A DNA stretch of 64,000 bases. Origin: JBBDMC01 sp963775235 (GTDB lineage: Bacteria > Pseudomonadota > Alphaproteobacteria > Rhizobiales > Kaistiaceae). Shown here in pieces: positions 1-10,393 of this stretch; within the stretch, counting starts at the first letter, position 1; each line of letters begins with the position of its first letter. The notes below the pieces were generated by a model. The model did no database searches. It had not been told where the DNA came from and was given only the letters and a program-made list of their open reading frames with translations. The stretch is taken from positions 62,001-126,000 of the forward strand of contig CAVZHY010000005.1 in assembly GCA_963775235.1 (NCBI GenBank), written 5' to 3'. The translations under genes and the position numbers were made by a program.

Positions 1-19
1 CGGAAGGCCCACGGATCAC

Positions 20-872
20 ATGGCAAGCATTTTCGACGAACCGAAGATCGACTGCCATGCGCACGTCCTTGATCCCGGCCCATTTTCCGTACGGCAAGAA
101 TATTGAATACAAGCCAGCCGGTCAGGAGATCGGCACTACAGCACAGCTTCGCCAGGTCATGAAGACTTATGGCGTACGTCATCTGCTCCTGGTCCAGCCC
201 AATTCCGGGTACGGCCCTGACAACAGTTGCATGCTGGATGCCATCGAACGTCACCCGGACACATTCAAGGGCGTGGCGATCGCCAATCTGGACGCGGACA
301 TGGCAACCCTTCGCAACCTGAAGGAGCCGGGGCGTGGTCGGCATCGCCTTCAACCCGACCTTTCACGGCGGCAACTACTATGCTCGCGCTGCCCCCTTGA
401 TGGAGAAGCTGGCTGAGCTCGATATGTTCGTGCAGATCCAGAGTGAACATGAACTACTTCTGATGTTCGTGCCTTGGATCGAGCAGATACCGGTGAGGGT
501 GCTGATAGACCATTGCGGCCGCCCGACGGTCGAAGCCGGGCTCGATCAGCCTGGTTTCCAGGGGCTGCTGAAGCTTGCCGAAACCGGACGCGTCTATGTC
601 AAGCTGTCCGGCTACGCCAAGTTCGCCCGGTCGGCCTATCCGTTCGAAGACGCCTGGCCCTACGTGCGCGGCGCTCGTCGATGCGTTCACCCTGGAACGC
701 TGCATTTGGGCGTCGGACTGGCCATATCTGCGCGCCACGGAGCGGCAGGACTACGGCCCGCTGGTGAAACTGGTCGAGATGCTGTTTCCCGATCCGGACG
801 ATCGCCGCATTCTCTTCTGGGAAACACCGCGCCGCCTGTTCGTCTTCGGCGCCAGACGTCGAGGCGACATAG
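20..872 (+). CDS. Amidohydrolase-2 family metal-dependent hydrolase, LigI-like (frame broken)
   Basis: TIM-barrel metallohydrolase of the family that includes 2-pyrone-4,6-dicarboxylate lactonase (LigI), which acts below protocatechuate in 4,5-cleavage. Starting at ATG 20 the protein shows the HxH metal motif in CHAHV, then LLLVQPNSG, a central IDHCGRP segment and the late WASDWPY aspartate, in family order. The product would be about 280 residues, normal for the family. The frame must lose one base near 77, near 325 (ggg run) and near 668. A fourth slip near 850 would reach TAG 870-872, so the 3' end is uncertain. The LysR gene follows within about 45 bases. The family call is firm; the LigI substrate is inferred from the shikimate-type genes next door. 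Confidence 0.72.
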
Positions 873-914
873 TGCGCGACCGTCGCGCCAACCGCCGCTT
901 GATGGACACTGCAC

Positions 915-1826
915 GTGCTGACGCTTCGTCAGATCGAGGTCGTCCGCGCCATCATGGTGACCGGTACCATCGCGGGCGCCGCCAAGCTCCTCAACGTTTC
1001 GGCGCCGGGCATCAGCCGTCTCATGAAATATACCGAGGACACCCTCGGCGTGCGCCTGTTCAACCGCCGCCACGGGCGTTACGTGCCGACGCCGGAGGCG
1101 CGAAGCATCTTCGATCTCCTCGACAGCGTTTATCGCAAGGTGGAGGACCTGCAGTTCGCCATCGATCAACTCGGCAAGGGCAAGGGGCGCGAACTGAGCT
1201 TTGCCTCGGTGCCGAGCATCGCCAACGTCATGGTGCCGCGCGCGGTGGAGCGCCTAAGGCAGCAGTTTCCGCAGCTGGCGATCGACATCAATATCGTGAG
1301 ACTCGACGAGGTGGTCGACTACCTTTTGCTCGCGCGCGGTGAGGTGGCGGCGGTGAGTTCGCGCTTCGACCACTCAATCATTGACTTCGCGCCGCTTGCC
1401 ACAGGGCGGCTCCTTTGTGTCGTCCCCATCGGCAGCGCGTGGGCGGGAAGGACATCTGTCCGACCGGCCGAGATTGTCGAGCACATGCTGATCGGCGTCG
1501 AGCCGAATGACCCTCATGGCAATATCATCACCGAGATATTCCGCAGAGAGGGGCTGGAGTATCGCACCAACATCAAGGCGCGCTTCGGAACCACAACCAG
1601 CAGCCTCGTGGCAGCCGGACTGGGTATTGCTATCGTCGACGAGTTCACCGCCGCCTACGGCATGTTGCCGGGCGTGAAGTGCCTCGAGATCGAGGCGCAA
1701 ACTTCCTTCGCAACCTATGCGGCCTATCGCAATGACGTGGCCTTGTCCGTCTACGCGGAGGTCTTCGTCGAACTGCTTCGGGCAGAGATGAGGGCCACAG
1801 CTGGAATTGATGCCTCAAAAAAATAA
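915..1826 (+). CDS. LysR-family transcriptional regulator
   Basis: A 303-residue LysR-type regulator. Residues 1-60 form the winged helix-turn-helix (LTLRQIEVVRAIMVTGTIAGAA, then a recognition helix ending SRLMKYTEDTLGVRLFNR). From about residue 90 a periplasmic-binding-like effector domain follows (RELSFASVPSIANVMVPRAV). Length and order are standard. It precedes the shikimate-type genes in the same direction, so it is probably their ligand-responsive regulator. The effector could be shikimate, dehydroshikimate or an aromatic acid, and the sequence does not decide this. The stop codon lies inside a 7-1-7 palindrome. The reading frame is intact, unlike its upstream neighbour. Confidence 0.9.
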   Translation: MLTLRQIEVVRAIMVTGTIAGAAKLLNVSAPGISRLMKYTEDTLGVRLFNRRHGRYVPTPEARSIFDLLDSVYRKVEDLQFAIDQLGKGKGRELSFASVPSIANVMVPRAVERLRQQFPQLAIDINIVRLDEVVDYLLLARGEVAAVSSRFDHSIIDFAPLATGRLLCVVPIGSAWAGRTSVRPAEIVEHMLIGVEPNDPHGNIITEIFRREGLEYRTNIKARFGTTTSSLVAAGLGIAIVDEFTAAYGMLPGVKCLEIEAQTSFATYAAYRNDVALSVYAEVFVELLRAEMRATAGIDASKK

Positions 1827-1837
1827 CATGATGTTAT
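1823..1837. promoter_or_regulatory. 7-1-7 palindrome at the 3' end of the LysR gene
   Basis: ATAACAT-G-ATGTTAT is a perfect palindrome with a one-base centre. It overlaps the LysR stop codon and lies about 150 bases before the next gene. It could be an operator for the downstream cluster. The AT-rich content contrasts with its surroundings. Function is inferred from symmetry and position only. Confidence 0.3.
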
Positions 1838-1987
1838 GTGTTAGGCCAATTTTTGTAATTGCCATTCCGTTTGCGCGGGTCCAAAAACAGACAAAACAGA
1901 TCTCGACGCGCGCAGGTGAACGAGCCGGCGGTGGCATAGCCGAAAGCTTCGCCAGCGCGTCCTGAAGCGGGGAGGCTCGAATAGCGG

Positions 1988-2863
1988 ATGCCACGGAAGC
2001 GCGCGGTCACAGGCAGGACTGTCATCATTCCGCTGGTCGGCCATCCGGTGGAACAGGTGAAGACCCCTGGCCCAATGAATCGGTGGTTCAACGAGCGCGG
2101 AATTGACGCGGTCGTGGTCCCTGTCGATATCCGCCCCGAGCGCGTGGGCAGCTTCTTCGATGTCCTCAAGGCGACGGAGAATTGCGTCGGCTGCACTATT
2201 ACCATGCCGCACAAGCAAGCCGCCTTCGCCGCTGCCGATGAAGTGACCGAGCGCGCCCGCAGGGCGCGAGCCGTCAACATCATCAGGCGTTCTGCGACCG
2301 GCAAACTCGTCGGCGACATGACCGATGGGATGGCCATGGTCGCCGCGCTCAAAAGCCACCAAGTCAGCATGCCGAACCGCAACGCGCTGATCGTTGGCGC
2401 CGGCGGCGCGGGCACGGCGATTGCCCACGCAATCGCCGAGGAAGGCGCTGCCTCGCTGACGATCGTCGAGCGCGATCAGATGCGCCATCGGGCCCTGGTC
2501 GCAGACCTCGCGCGCTTCTATCCGAACGCCGCCATCTTCGACCGCCTGCCGGCTGACAGGACGATCGACCTCGCCATCAACGCATCACCGACCGGGATGC
2601 AGCCGAACGATCCATTTCCGTTCCCGCTAGACCAACTCGCCTCGGCTGTGATCGTCGCCGATGCGGTAACCAAGCCGGTCGTCACACCATGGCTCGCCGA
2701 GGCGTCGCGGCGCGGCATGAGGATCCAGACCGGTGAGGAAATGGCACTCGCGCAGGTCTCCATCCTGTTGCACTACCTTCGCTTTTTGTCGGCTCTACCG
2801 CGCCCGGATGACGATCTGCAGGTGGCGCGACAAGAGACGGAACAGCGACAGGCGGCACAATGA
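1988..2863 (+). CDS. Divergent shikimate dehydrogenase-family (AroE-like) NAD(P)-dependent oxidoreductase
   Basis: A 291-residue member of the AroE family. The N-terminal substrate domain has the catalytic-lysine motif TMPHK and a late GDMTDG segment carrying the partner aspartate. The Rossmann domain begins at the glycine loop IVGAGGAGTAIAHA. The Ser-x-Ser pair that holds the shikimate carboxylate in canonical AroE is replaced (VKTPGP). It is therefore probably a catabolic or altered-substrate paralogue, of the quinate/shikimate dehydrogenase kind, rather than the biosynthetic enzyme. It overlaps the next ATG by four bases (ATGA), so the two are translationally coupled. The frame is intact. 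Family is certain; substrate is inferred. Confidence 0.82.
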   Translation: MPRKRAVTGRTVIIPLVGHPVEQVKTPGPMNRWFNERGIDAVVVPVDIRPERVGSFFDVLKATENCVGCTITMPHKQAAFAAADEVTERARRARAVNIIRRSATGKLVGDMTDGMAMVAALKSHQVSMPNRNALIVGAGGAGTAIAHAIAEEGAASLTIVERDQMRHRALVADLARFYPNAAIFDRLPADRTIDLAINASPTGMQPNDPFPFPLDQLASAVIVADAVTKPVVTPWLAEASRRGMRIQTGEEMALAQVSILLHYLRFLSALPRPDDDLQVARQETEQRQAAQ

Positions 2864-4754
2864 AGACCTCGATCGCGACCGTGTCCATCAGCGGAGACCT
2901 CAGGGAGAAGCTTGAGGCGATTTCGTCGGCCGGCTTCGATGGCGTCGAGATCTTCGAGAATGACTTCCTGGCCTTTACCGGATCGCCCCGCGAGGTGGGC
3001 CAGATGGTGCGTGATGTCGGGCTTGAGATCACGCTGTTCCAGCCGTTCCGAGACTTCGAAGGGATGCCCGAGCCGCAGCGTGCGCGTGCCTTCGATCGTG
3101 CCGAACGCAAGTTCGACGTCATGCAGGAGCTCGGCGCGGAGCTCATGCTGGTGTGCTCCAACGTTTCCCCGATTGCGTTGGGCGGAATTGATCGCGCTGC
3201 CGACGATTTCCGGGAGCTTGGGGAGCGCGCCGGCAAACGCGGGTTGCGGGTCGGGTATGAGGCGCTCGCCTGGGGCCGCCACATCAACGACCATCGCGAT
3301 GCGTGGGAGATCGTGCGGCGCGCGAACAGTCCGAATGTCGGCCTGATCCTCGATTCCTTCCACACGTTGTCGCGCAGGATCGAGGTTGAATTCGATCCGT
3401 GCCATTCCGGGCGACCGCATCTTCATCGTGCAGCTGGCGGACGCGCCCAGGATCGACATGGACCTCCTTTACTGGAGCCGCCACTTCCGCAACATGCCGG
3501 GCGAGGGAGACCTGCCTGTTCTCGAATTCATGCGCGCGGTGGCCGCAACCCGGTATGGCGGACCGCTGTCGCTCGAGATATTCAACGACCAGTTTCGCCG
3601 CGGATCGCCGAAGCTCATCTCGGTCGACGGCCATCGGTCGCTCGTCAATCTGATGGACGACGTGCGCCGGCAGGAGCCTGACATTGCGATCGAGGTGCCG
3701 ACGATGCCACTGCGCAGTCCGGTCCGTGGCGTCGAGTTCGTCGAATTCGCCGCCAACATGGCCGACGCCGACGACCTCGCGGCCCTTTTCCATGCGATGG
3801 GGTTCCGGGCCTGCGCGCGCCACAAGTCCAAGTCTGTCATCGCTGTTCCGCCAGGGCGGCATCAACATCGTAATCAACACTGAAAGTGAAGGGCTTGCCC
3901 GTTCGACGTTCCTCGTGCACGGCACCTCGGCCTACGCGATCGGGCTGAAGGTCGATGATGCCAGGGCGACGGCCGAACGGGCGAGAGCGCTTGGTGCCGA
4001 GCCGTTCGAGCAACCGGTGGGACCGGGTGAACTCGTTATCCCCGCCATCCGCGGCGTCGGTGGAGGCCTCGTTTACTTCATCGACGACAAGACCGAGCTC
4101 GGCGATGTGTGGGAGATAGAGTTCGTGGCGCTGGACGATGAGGCCGCGCCGAAGTCTGCCGGCCTCCGGCGGGTCGACCACATCGCGCAGACAATGCCGG
4201 CCGACGAGATGTCGACATGGCTTCTTTTTTACACTTCGATTTTCGCGCTGACCAAGACGGCCCTTGTCGACATCCCCGATCCCGCGGGTCTCGTGCGCAG
4301 TCAGGTTGTCGAAAGCCCGGACGGGGCCCTTCGCGTAACGATGAATGGCGCGGAGAACTGGCGGACGTTCGCCGGTCACTTCATCGCCGAGAGCTTCGGT
4401 TCGAGCATCCAGCATCTGGCTTTTGCCACAGACGACATCTTCGCCACCGCAGACGCGCTCAAGGCCAACGGCTTTGCGACGCTGCAGATTCCGCGCAACT
4501 ACTATGACGATGTCGAAGCCCGTTTCGGCCTCGAACCGCAATTCGCCGACCGCTTGCGCAAGGAAAATATCCTCTACGACCGCGACGGGGACGGTGAGTA
4601 CTTTCAGTTCTACAGCCCCAATTTCGGTGAAGGCTTCTTCTTCGAAATCGTCGAACGGCGCGGCGGCTACCGCGGATACGGGGCGCCTAATGCACCGTTC
4701 CGAATTGCGGCGCAGAGGCGCCATCTGAAACGCAAGGGCATGCCGGCAATCTGA
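2860..4754 (+). CDS. quiC1: QuiC1-type 3-dehydroshikimate dehydratase: sugar-phosphate-isomerase domain fused to HPPD-like domain (two frameshifts)
   Basis: A two-domain protein of about 630 residues. Residues 1-280 form a TIM barrel of the sugar phosphate isomerase/epimerase family (FDGVEIFENDF near the start, then GYEALAWGRHIND, ILDSFHT and the late SLEIFND). From about residue 290 a vicinal-oxygen-chelate module like 4-hydroxyphenylpyruvate dioxygenase follows (VDHIAQTMP, SIQHLAFATDDIF, GFFFEIVERR). This exact fusion is known for QuiC1-type dehydroshikimate dehydratases, which convert 3-dehydroshikimate to protocatechuate. The frame breaks near 3394 (one extra g) and near 3832 (one extra a); removing one base at each restores a continuous protein. 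It sits between two AroE-family genes, which would supply its substrate. Confidence 0.85.
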
Positions 4755-4792
4755 AAACGTTCGGGATTGAGGGAGAGGATTCTGGCAAGCAC

Positions 4793-5654
4793 ATGAGCGA
4801 CGCGAACAGCACACCTCCACGTGCCTTCGTGATGGGCCACCCGGTTGCCCATTCGCGTTCGCCGATGCTGCACGGCTACTGGCTCAAGCATTACGGCATA
4901 CCGGGCAGCTACGAACGCGTCGATGTTGCCCCTGATGACCTTCCGGCCTTCTTCGAGGGTTTCAGAGAGGCGGGGTGGGCCGGCGGCAACGTGACGGTGC
5001 CGCACAAGCTCGCCGTCATGCGCTACGCCAACCGCATAGACGATGCGGCCGAAGCGATGGGTGCCGTCAACACGCTCTGGTGGGACGGCGCCGACGCTTG
5101 TCGGTGGCAATACGGATGCGATCGGTTTCATCGGCAATCTCGATGAGCTGGTGCCGGGCTGGGATAGGACCGCAAGGCGCGCCCTGGTGCTTGGGGCGGG
5201 CGGCGCGACCCGCGCCGCCGTCCATGGACTTCTCGGCCGCGGGCTGGAAGTGGACCTTTGCAATCGCACCCCTGCCAAGGCGGAAGCGCTTGCGGACCAC
5301 TTCGGCAAGGGGGTGACTGCTAACGGACTCGACGCGATCGAGGCGCTGATGGGCAATACCGACCTTCTCGTGAACACGACGAGCCTCGGCATGGTCGGGC
5401 AGCCACCGCTGGACATCGACCTCTCGCCGCTGAAGCGCGACGCAATCGTGTACGACGTGGTGTACGTGCCGCTGGAGACCGCACTCCTGAAGGCGGCCAA
5501 GGCGCGCGGCCACCGCACCGTCGACGGATTGGGCATGCTGCTGCACCAGGCGGTCGAGGGCTTCCGCCATTGGTTCGGCTACACGCCAGAAGTGACCGAA
5601 GAGCTGCGGACCCTGCTGTCTGACGATATCCGCGCCAAGACGCCGGTGACCTGA
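4793..5654 (+). CDS. aroE: Shikimate dehydrogenase, canonical type (one frameshift)
   Basis: NADP-dependent interconversion of 3-dehydroshikimate and shikimate. This is the most canonical of the three AroE homologues here. GHPVAHSRSPMLH retains the Ser-x-Ser shikimate-binding pair, TVPHK carries the catalytic lysine, GGNTDAIGF carries the aspartate, and LVLGAGGATRA is the nucleotide-binding loop followed by NRT. About 287 residues, the usual size. One extra base near 5098 shifts the frame between GADA and LVGGNTD. A purine-rich gggagaggat precedes the ATG at some distance. It lies between the dehydratase and the importer genes, so it may serve catabolism as well as biosynthesis. Confidence 0.87.
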
Positions 5655-5821
5655 GCGATGGGGGCCGGCGGCGACCTTCCGGGTCGATGTCGGGTGCGGG
5701 AGCGCAGGGCCGTTGAAAGGATTTGTGACTTCCATGGGAAGTCGGCCGCGATCGGTGACCGGCCGGAGACGCTGATAGGCAGACTCCCCGCGAAGACCGG
5801 GGATCAGAGGGAGGAAAGATC

Positions 5822-6975
5822 ATGCAATCCAGACGATTTGTTATCGCCGCTTTGGCGCTCAGTGCGTCGGTTTTCATTCTGGGTGCGCCGCTGACGGCGG
5901 CGCGCGCCGCCGACGACACCGTTCTCATACCGTGCGTCTGCGAACTGTCGGGGGACGGCGCGGTGTCGGGTACCAACTTTCGGGACGGCGCGCATATCGC
6001 AGTCGATGAAATCAACGCGGCCGGCGGCATCCTCGGAAAGAAGATCCAGATGGCCGATTACGATACCCAGACCGATCCGCAGACCTCGCGCGCTCTGATC
6101 CAGAAGGCGGTCGACTCAGGCGCCTATGCGATCATGGGCACGGTCTATTCCGGCTCCACCATCGTCAACATGATCGTTGCGCAGCAGGCTGGCGTGCCGC
6201 AATTCACCGGTGCGGAAGCGCCGAATATTACCCAGCAAGGCAACTCCATTCATCTTCCGCACCTCCTCCGGCGCGGAAAAGGGCGTGCCGTCGCTGACGC
6301 CCTATTTCAGGGACACGCTGAAGGCCAAGAAGATCGCCGTTGCGTGGGTCAACAACGACTTCGGCAAGGGCGGGACATGACGTCTTCATCGACGAGATGA
6401 AGCGCGCCGGCATAGACGTCGTGGCCGACGTGCCGAGCGAGCAGGGCCAGGCAGACTTTGCCGCCGATGTCTCCAAGATAAAGCAGTCCGGGGCGGAGGC
6501 CGCGTTCGTCTATCTGAACGAGGAGGAGGATGCCCGCTTTCTCAAAGAGGCCAAGAAGCAGGGACTTACCATCCCGCTGGTCGGCGAGGTGACGCTGACC
6601 GGTCAGAAGGTGATCGACCTTGCCGGCGGCGCGGCCGAGGGCGCATACGCCCATGTCGGGCTGGCGACCAGCGCCCCGGTTTTCGCCGACTTCGTTAAGA
6701 AATTTCACGACACATACAACCGCGATACCGATCACAACGGCATCAAGGGCTACATCGGCGTCTATACCATCAAATACGTGACGGAAATGGTCGGCAAGCT
6801 CGACCCGAAGGCCTTGGCCGACAAGCTGCACGGGCTTACCCTCAAGGCCGCTGACTATCCACACGTGTTGCTCGACACGAGCTGGGACGACACCGGAGAG
6901 ATGGAGCGCACCAGCTTCATGACCGAGGTCAAGAACAACCAGCAGGTGGTTATCGGCGAGGTTCCCGCCGAGTGA
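5822..6975 (+). CDS. livJ: LIV-type ABC transporter periplasmic substrate-binding protein (two frameshifts)
   Basis: Type I periplasmic-binding protein of the branched-chain amino acid/amide importer family. A signal peptide spans about residues 1-29 and ends ARAADD. The mature protein opens with the usual LSGDGAVSGTNFRDGAHIAVDEIN-type segment and continues with GILGKKIQ. About 383 residues if repaired. Frame breaks: one extra t near 6245 and one extra g near 6372. A strong ribosome site (gggaggaaag) fixes ATG 5822. It is followed by livH, livM, livG and livF in one direction. Ligands in this family include amino acids and aromatic or alicyclic acids; the neighbours suggest a shikimate-like ligand, which is inference. 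Confidence 0.88.
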
Positions 6976-7052
6976 TCCGGTCGCGCCGCGACTGAGCTGC
7001 GGCGCCCGTACGCGGGCGCCGCACGCCGTTTCCACGCATCGGGTGGCTCGCG

Positions 7053-7931
7053 ATGGCCGAGTTCCTGCAAGTGCTGCTTTCGGGGCTGGCGACGGGATCG
7101 ATCTACGCGCTCGCCGCAGTCGGCTTCACGCTGGTCTGGCAGGCCGCTCAAACGGTGAACTTTGCCCAGGGCGAGTTCGTTATGCTACCGGCCTTCTTTG
7201 TGCTGATAGCGATCCATTGGCTCGGCTGGCCGCTCTGGGCGGCGCTTCTCTTCGGGCTCATGTCCGCGGTGATCGTGCTGGGCTTTCTCTTCAAGAAACT
7301 GGTGGTGGAGCCCATCCTGCCGAATACCGGCCTGCCACTGATCATCGCCACCATGGCCCTCAGCATTCTTCTCAAGCAAGGGGTTAAGCAGTTCTACGGC
7401 GCCGAAGCACAGCCGTTTCCCGCCTTGTTTCCCCAGACCATGATGCACGTAGCCGGCGCAGTATTCTCGGTCCAGGACGTACTGAATCTGGTTATTTCTC
7501 TTGCAGTCGTGGTGGCGCTGACGCTCTTCCTCGACCGTACACGCACCGGGCGATGTATACAGGCGACCGCCCAAAATCCTGCCGTTGCAGAAATCCTTGG
7601 CGTCAAAACCAGGCGCATGGTGCTTTACACCTTCCTGATCAACGCTGCGCTCGCAGCGCTCGCTTCCTTCCTGATCTCGCCGGTATACCTTGCCAAATTC
7701 TCCAACGGCGAGACACTGGGGATCGTTGCTTTCATCGCGGCGATCGTGGGAGGGTTCAATCAGATCCGCGGGGCCCTCGCGGGCGGGCTGCTCATCGGCG
7801 TGCTCGATAATCTGATTGCGACCTACGTCACCACGAGCTACCGCGCCGCACTGCCCTTGGTTCTCCTGATCGTCGTTATTTTGTGGAGACCGCAAGGCCT
7901 GCTCGGAACGTCTGAGGGAAGAGAAGTGTGA
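7053..7931 (+). CDS. livH: LIV-type ABC transporter permease LivH
   Basis: Inner-membrane permease, 292 residues with about eight hydrophobic segments. It has the family start (LLSGLATGSIYALAAVGFTL) and the conserved NFAQGEFVML region of the LivH family. The late EILGVKTRRMVLYTF loop is the usual contact with the ATPases. With LivM it forms the translocation channel. The reading frame is intact, and the stop overlaps the livM start (GTGATG). The 77-base gap after livJ holds no gene. Confidence 0.93.
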   Translation: MAEFLQVLLSGLATGSIYALAAVGFTLVWQAAQTVNFAQGEFVMLPAFFVLIAIHWLGWPLWAALLFGLMSAVIVLGFLFKKLVVEPILPNTGLPLIIATMALSILLKQGVKQFYGAEAQPFPALFPQTMMHVAGAVFSVQDVLNLVISLAVVVALTLFLDRTRTGRCIQATAQNPAVAEILGVKTRRMVLYTFLINAALAALASFLISPVYLAKFSNGETLGIVAFIAAIVGGFNQIRGALAGGLLIGVLDNLIATYVTTSYRAALPLVLLIVVILWRPQGLLGTSEGREV

Positions 7932-8908
7932 TGCGGGCCTTTGCCACGCCGCTGCTGCTCTTGGTCGGACTCGCGGCGCTGATCCTCGCGCCGATCGGGC
8001 AGGGCGGTTATGTCGTCTACCTGCTCTGCTCCTGGCTGGTTTTCTCCATCGCCGCCATCGGGCTTAATTTGACGCTCGGCTATGCCGGACAAATCTCGCT
8101 GGCCCAGGCATCTTTCATGGCCATCGGCGCCTACACCACGGCGATCCTGACGCTCGCCGGCTGGCCGTGGATTGCCGGCATGCTGCTCGGCGTCATCGAG
8201 TGTCTGCTGGTCGGATTCCTGCTCGGTTTTCCAGCGCTCCGGGTGAAGGGACATTTCCTCGCCTTCGTCACGCTGGCCTTCAACTCGTTGGTCTTCCTGG
8301 TAAGCCGAAACGAGGACTGGCTTACCGGCGGCAGCTACGGCCTTGCCAACATGCCGCGGCCAACGGTCCTTGGCTTTTCTACGATGAGACAGCCGGCCTT
8401 CTACTACTTCACGCTCGCCGTCTTCGTGATCGCCGCCGCGCTGATGTACGGTATCGTGCGTTCGCCGTGGGGACGCGCGTTCAGGGCGCTACGCGAGAAC
8501 CCGATCCGCGCTGAGAGCCTGGGCGTCGACACCCGCCGGCTGACGCTCATCGCGTTTGCGATCGGTTCGGCTTACGGCGGCGTCGCAGGCGCCCTGGTGA
8601 CGCCGCTCGTCCAGTTCATCGATCCCGGCTCGTTCGCCTTGGCGCACTCGCTGCGCATCCTTCTGATGGTTGTCGTCGGCGGCTCAGGCTTCTTCTTCGG
8701 CCCTTTGCTCGGCGCTGCCGTCGTCATACTGCTGCCTGAGGCCCTCCGCTTCACTGAGGGCTATTATCTGATGATCTATGCGGCGCTCGTTATCCTGCTC
8801 ATGACCTTTTGCCCCTCCGGGTTGATGGGACTTTGGGTCAGGCTGCGTGATCGCCTTTGGCGGACGACGGTCATCCCAGCCAACATGAAGGCTGGGGCTC
8901 AGCTTTGA
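7931..8908 (+). CDS. livM: LIV-type ABC transporter permease LivM
   Basis: Second permease, about 325 residues. Hallmarks are GLNLTLGYAGQISLAQASFMAIGAY in the first third and, later, FRALRENPIRAESLGVDTR, the ATPase-contact loop. About nine to ten membrane segments are visible. ATG 7931 overlaps the livH stop by one base; GTG 7928 is an alternative. The LivM stop overlaps a TTG start for livG. Intact frame. Confidence 0.92.
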   Translation: MRAFATPLLLLVGLAALILAPIGQGGYVVYLLCSWLVFSIAAIGLNLTLGYAGQISLAQASFMAIGAYTTAILTLAGWPWIAGMLLGVIECLLVGFLLGFPALRVKGHFLAFVTLAFNSLVFLVSRNEDWLTGGSYGLANMPRPTVLGFSTMRQPAFYYFTLAVFVIAAALMYGIVRSPWGRAFRALRENPIRAESLGVDTRRLTLIAFAIGSAYGGVAGALVTPLVQFIDPGSFALAHSLRILLMVVVGGSGFFFGPLLGAAVVILLPEALRFTEGYYLMIYAALVILLMTFCPSGLMGLWVRLRDRLWRTTVIPANMKAGAQL

Positions 8909-9657
8909 GCGATGTCCGGCCCGTCCTGTCGGTCCGCGACCTGTCGAAGGCGTTTGCCGCGATCAGGGCCGTGACCTCCGTCAGCTTCGATGTCTATCCG
9001 GGCGAGATACTGGGACTTATCGGCCCGAACGGTTCGGGCAAGACAACACTGTTTAACTGCATCCTCGGGCAGCTCAGGCCGGACAGCGGCACGGTGGAGG
9101 TCAACGGCCGTTCCGTCTCGGGCCGCCGGGCCTGCGACCTCAACAAGCTGGGTGTCGGGCGGACGTTCCAGCAACTCTCGGTCTTTCCCCGGATGACCGT
9201 ACTCGACAACATCATCGTCGCCGGGCAGGAGCATCACGGCACGATGTTGAGCCGCCTGTTCGGTGCCGCGGACGCCGGGCTCACCGCCGAAGCCGATAGA
9301 CTGATCGAATTCTTCCGTCTTACCCATCTGCGCGACCAGTTGGCGGGGACGCTTTCCTACGGCCAGCAGAAGCTTGTCGATGCCGCGATGGCTTTCATGG
9401 CGGGACCCGGACTTGTGCTCCTTGATGAGCCGGCCGGTGGCGTCAACTTGACCATGCTCGCCAGCCTGAGGGAGCGGCTGCTCACATACAACCGCGAGCA
9501 CGGCACAACGTTCGTGGTGATCGAACACAACATGGACTTCGTCATGTCCCTGTGCAGCCGCATTGTGGTGCTTGCCGAGGGCAGCATCATTGCGGAGGGC
9601 GAGCCCGAGCAGATCCGGCTCAACCGGACGGTCATCGACGCGTATCTCGGCGGTTGA
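8905..9657 (+). CDS. livG: LIV-type ABC transporter ATP-binding protein LivG
   Basis: ABC ATPase of about 250 residues. The Walker A motif is GPNGSGKTT, the signature is the degenerate LSYGQQK typical of LivG rather than LSGGQ, Walker B is LVLLDEPAGG, and the H-loop is VVIEHNMDFVM. I chose TTG 8905, which overlaps the livM stop (TTGA) and gives a family-typical N-terminus (SDVRPVLSVRDLSKAF). An upstream ATG at 8857 would add 16 residues inside livM. Intact frame; livF starts three bases after the stop. Confidence 0.92.
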   Translation: MSDVRPVLSVRDLSKAFAAIRAVTSVSFDVYPGEILGLIGPNGSGKTTLFNCILGQLRPDSGTVEVNGRSVSGRRACDLNKLGVGRTFQQLSVFPRMTVLDNIIVAGQEHHGTMLSRLFGAADAGLTAEADRLIEFFRLTHLRDQLAGTLSYGQQKLVDAAMAFMAGPGLVLLDEPAGGVNLTMLASLRERLLTYNREHGTTFVVIEHNMDFVMSLCSRIVVLAEGSIIAEGEPEQIRLNRTVIDAYLGG

Positions 9658-9660
9658 GCC

Positions 9661-10380
9661 ATGCTAGAGCTGAAGGCCGTCTACGGTGGTTATGGCCGGA
9701 TGACGATCCTGAACGGAGTCAGCTTCGCGATTCCAGAGGGCTCAATCACGACCATCATCGGTCCGAATGGTGCCGGCAAGTCGACAGTGTTCAAGGCCAT
9801 CTTCGGCCTCCTGGACATCCATTCGGGCGAAGTCTTGCTCAACGGCCGCGACGTTACGCGCCGGACCCCGGCGCAGATGATCGAGCACGGCGTCACTTTC
9901 GTCCCACAGGGACGTAACGTCATCCCCCAGCTTTCGGTCTGGCATAACCTTGAGTTGGGCGGAGTGACCGTACGCGACCAGGCCCACGTCCGGGCCCGCA
10001 TGGAAGAGGTCATGGACCAGTTCCCCGCTTTGCGAGACCACCGGAAACGCAAGGCGATCGAGTTGTCGGGCGGCCAACAGAAGCAGCTTGAGATCGCCCG
10101 TGCGCTGCTGCTCGACCCAAAGCTGATCCTGGTCGACGAGCCGTCGATCGGGCTCTCGCCGACCCTCGTTCAGGATGTCTTCTCAACTCTGAAGCGGCTG
10201 CGTGACCGCGGCGTAACCGTGTTGATGGTCGAGCAGAACGCCAAAGCAGCCCTCGCCATCTCCGACTACGGGCTTGTGCTGGAGCTCGGCAAGAACCGCT
10301 TGCATGATCGGGCTGAGAAGCTCCTTGCCGATCCGCGGGTGGGCCACCTGTTCTTGGGCGGCCATATCGACGAGACCTAG
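9661..10380 (+). CDS. livF: LIV-type ABC transporter ATP-binding protein LivF
   Basis: Second ATPase of the importer, 239 residues. Walker A is GPNGAGKST, the signature is ELSGGQQKQLEIARAL, Walker B is LILVDEPSIGLSP, and the switch histidine is replaced by Q-N in LMVEQNAKAAL, as in LivF proteins. It completes the livJHMGF set. The next gene lies on the other strand with its stop 13 bases away, so livF ends the operon. Confidence 0.93.
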   Translation: MLELKAVYGGYGRMTILNGVSFAIPEGSITTIIGPNGAGKSTVFKAIFGLLDIHSGEVLLNGRDVTRRTPAQMIEHGVTFVPQGRNVIPQLSVWHNLELGGVTVRDQAHVRARMEEVMDQFPALRDHRKRKAIELSGGQQKQLEIARALLLDPKLILVDEPSIGLSPTLVQDVFSTLKRLRDRGVTVLMVEQNAKAALAISDYGLVLELGKNRLHDRAEKLLADPRVGHLFLGGHIDET

Positions 10381-10393
10381 CGCAACCATCAGC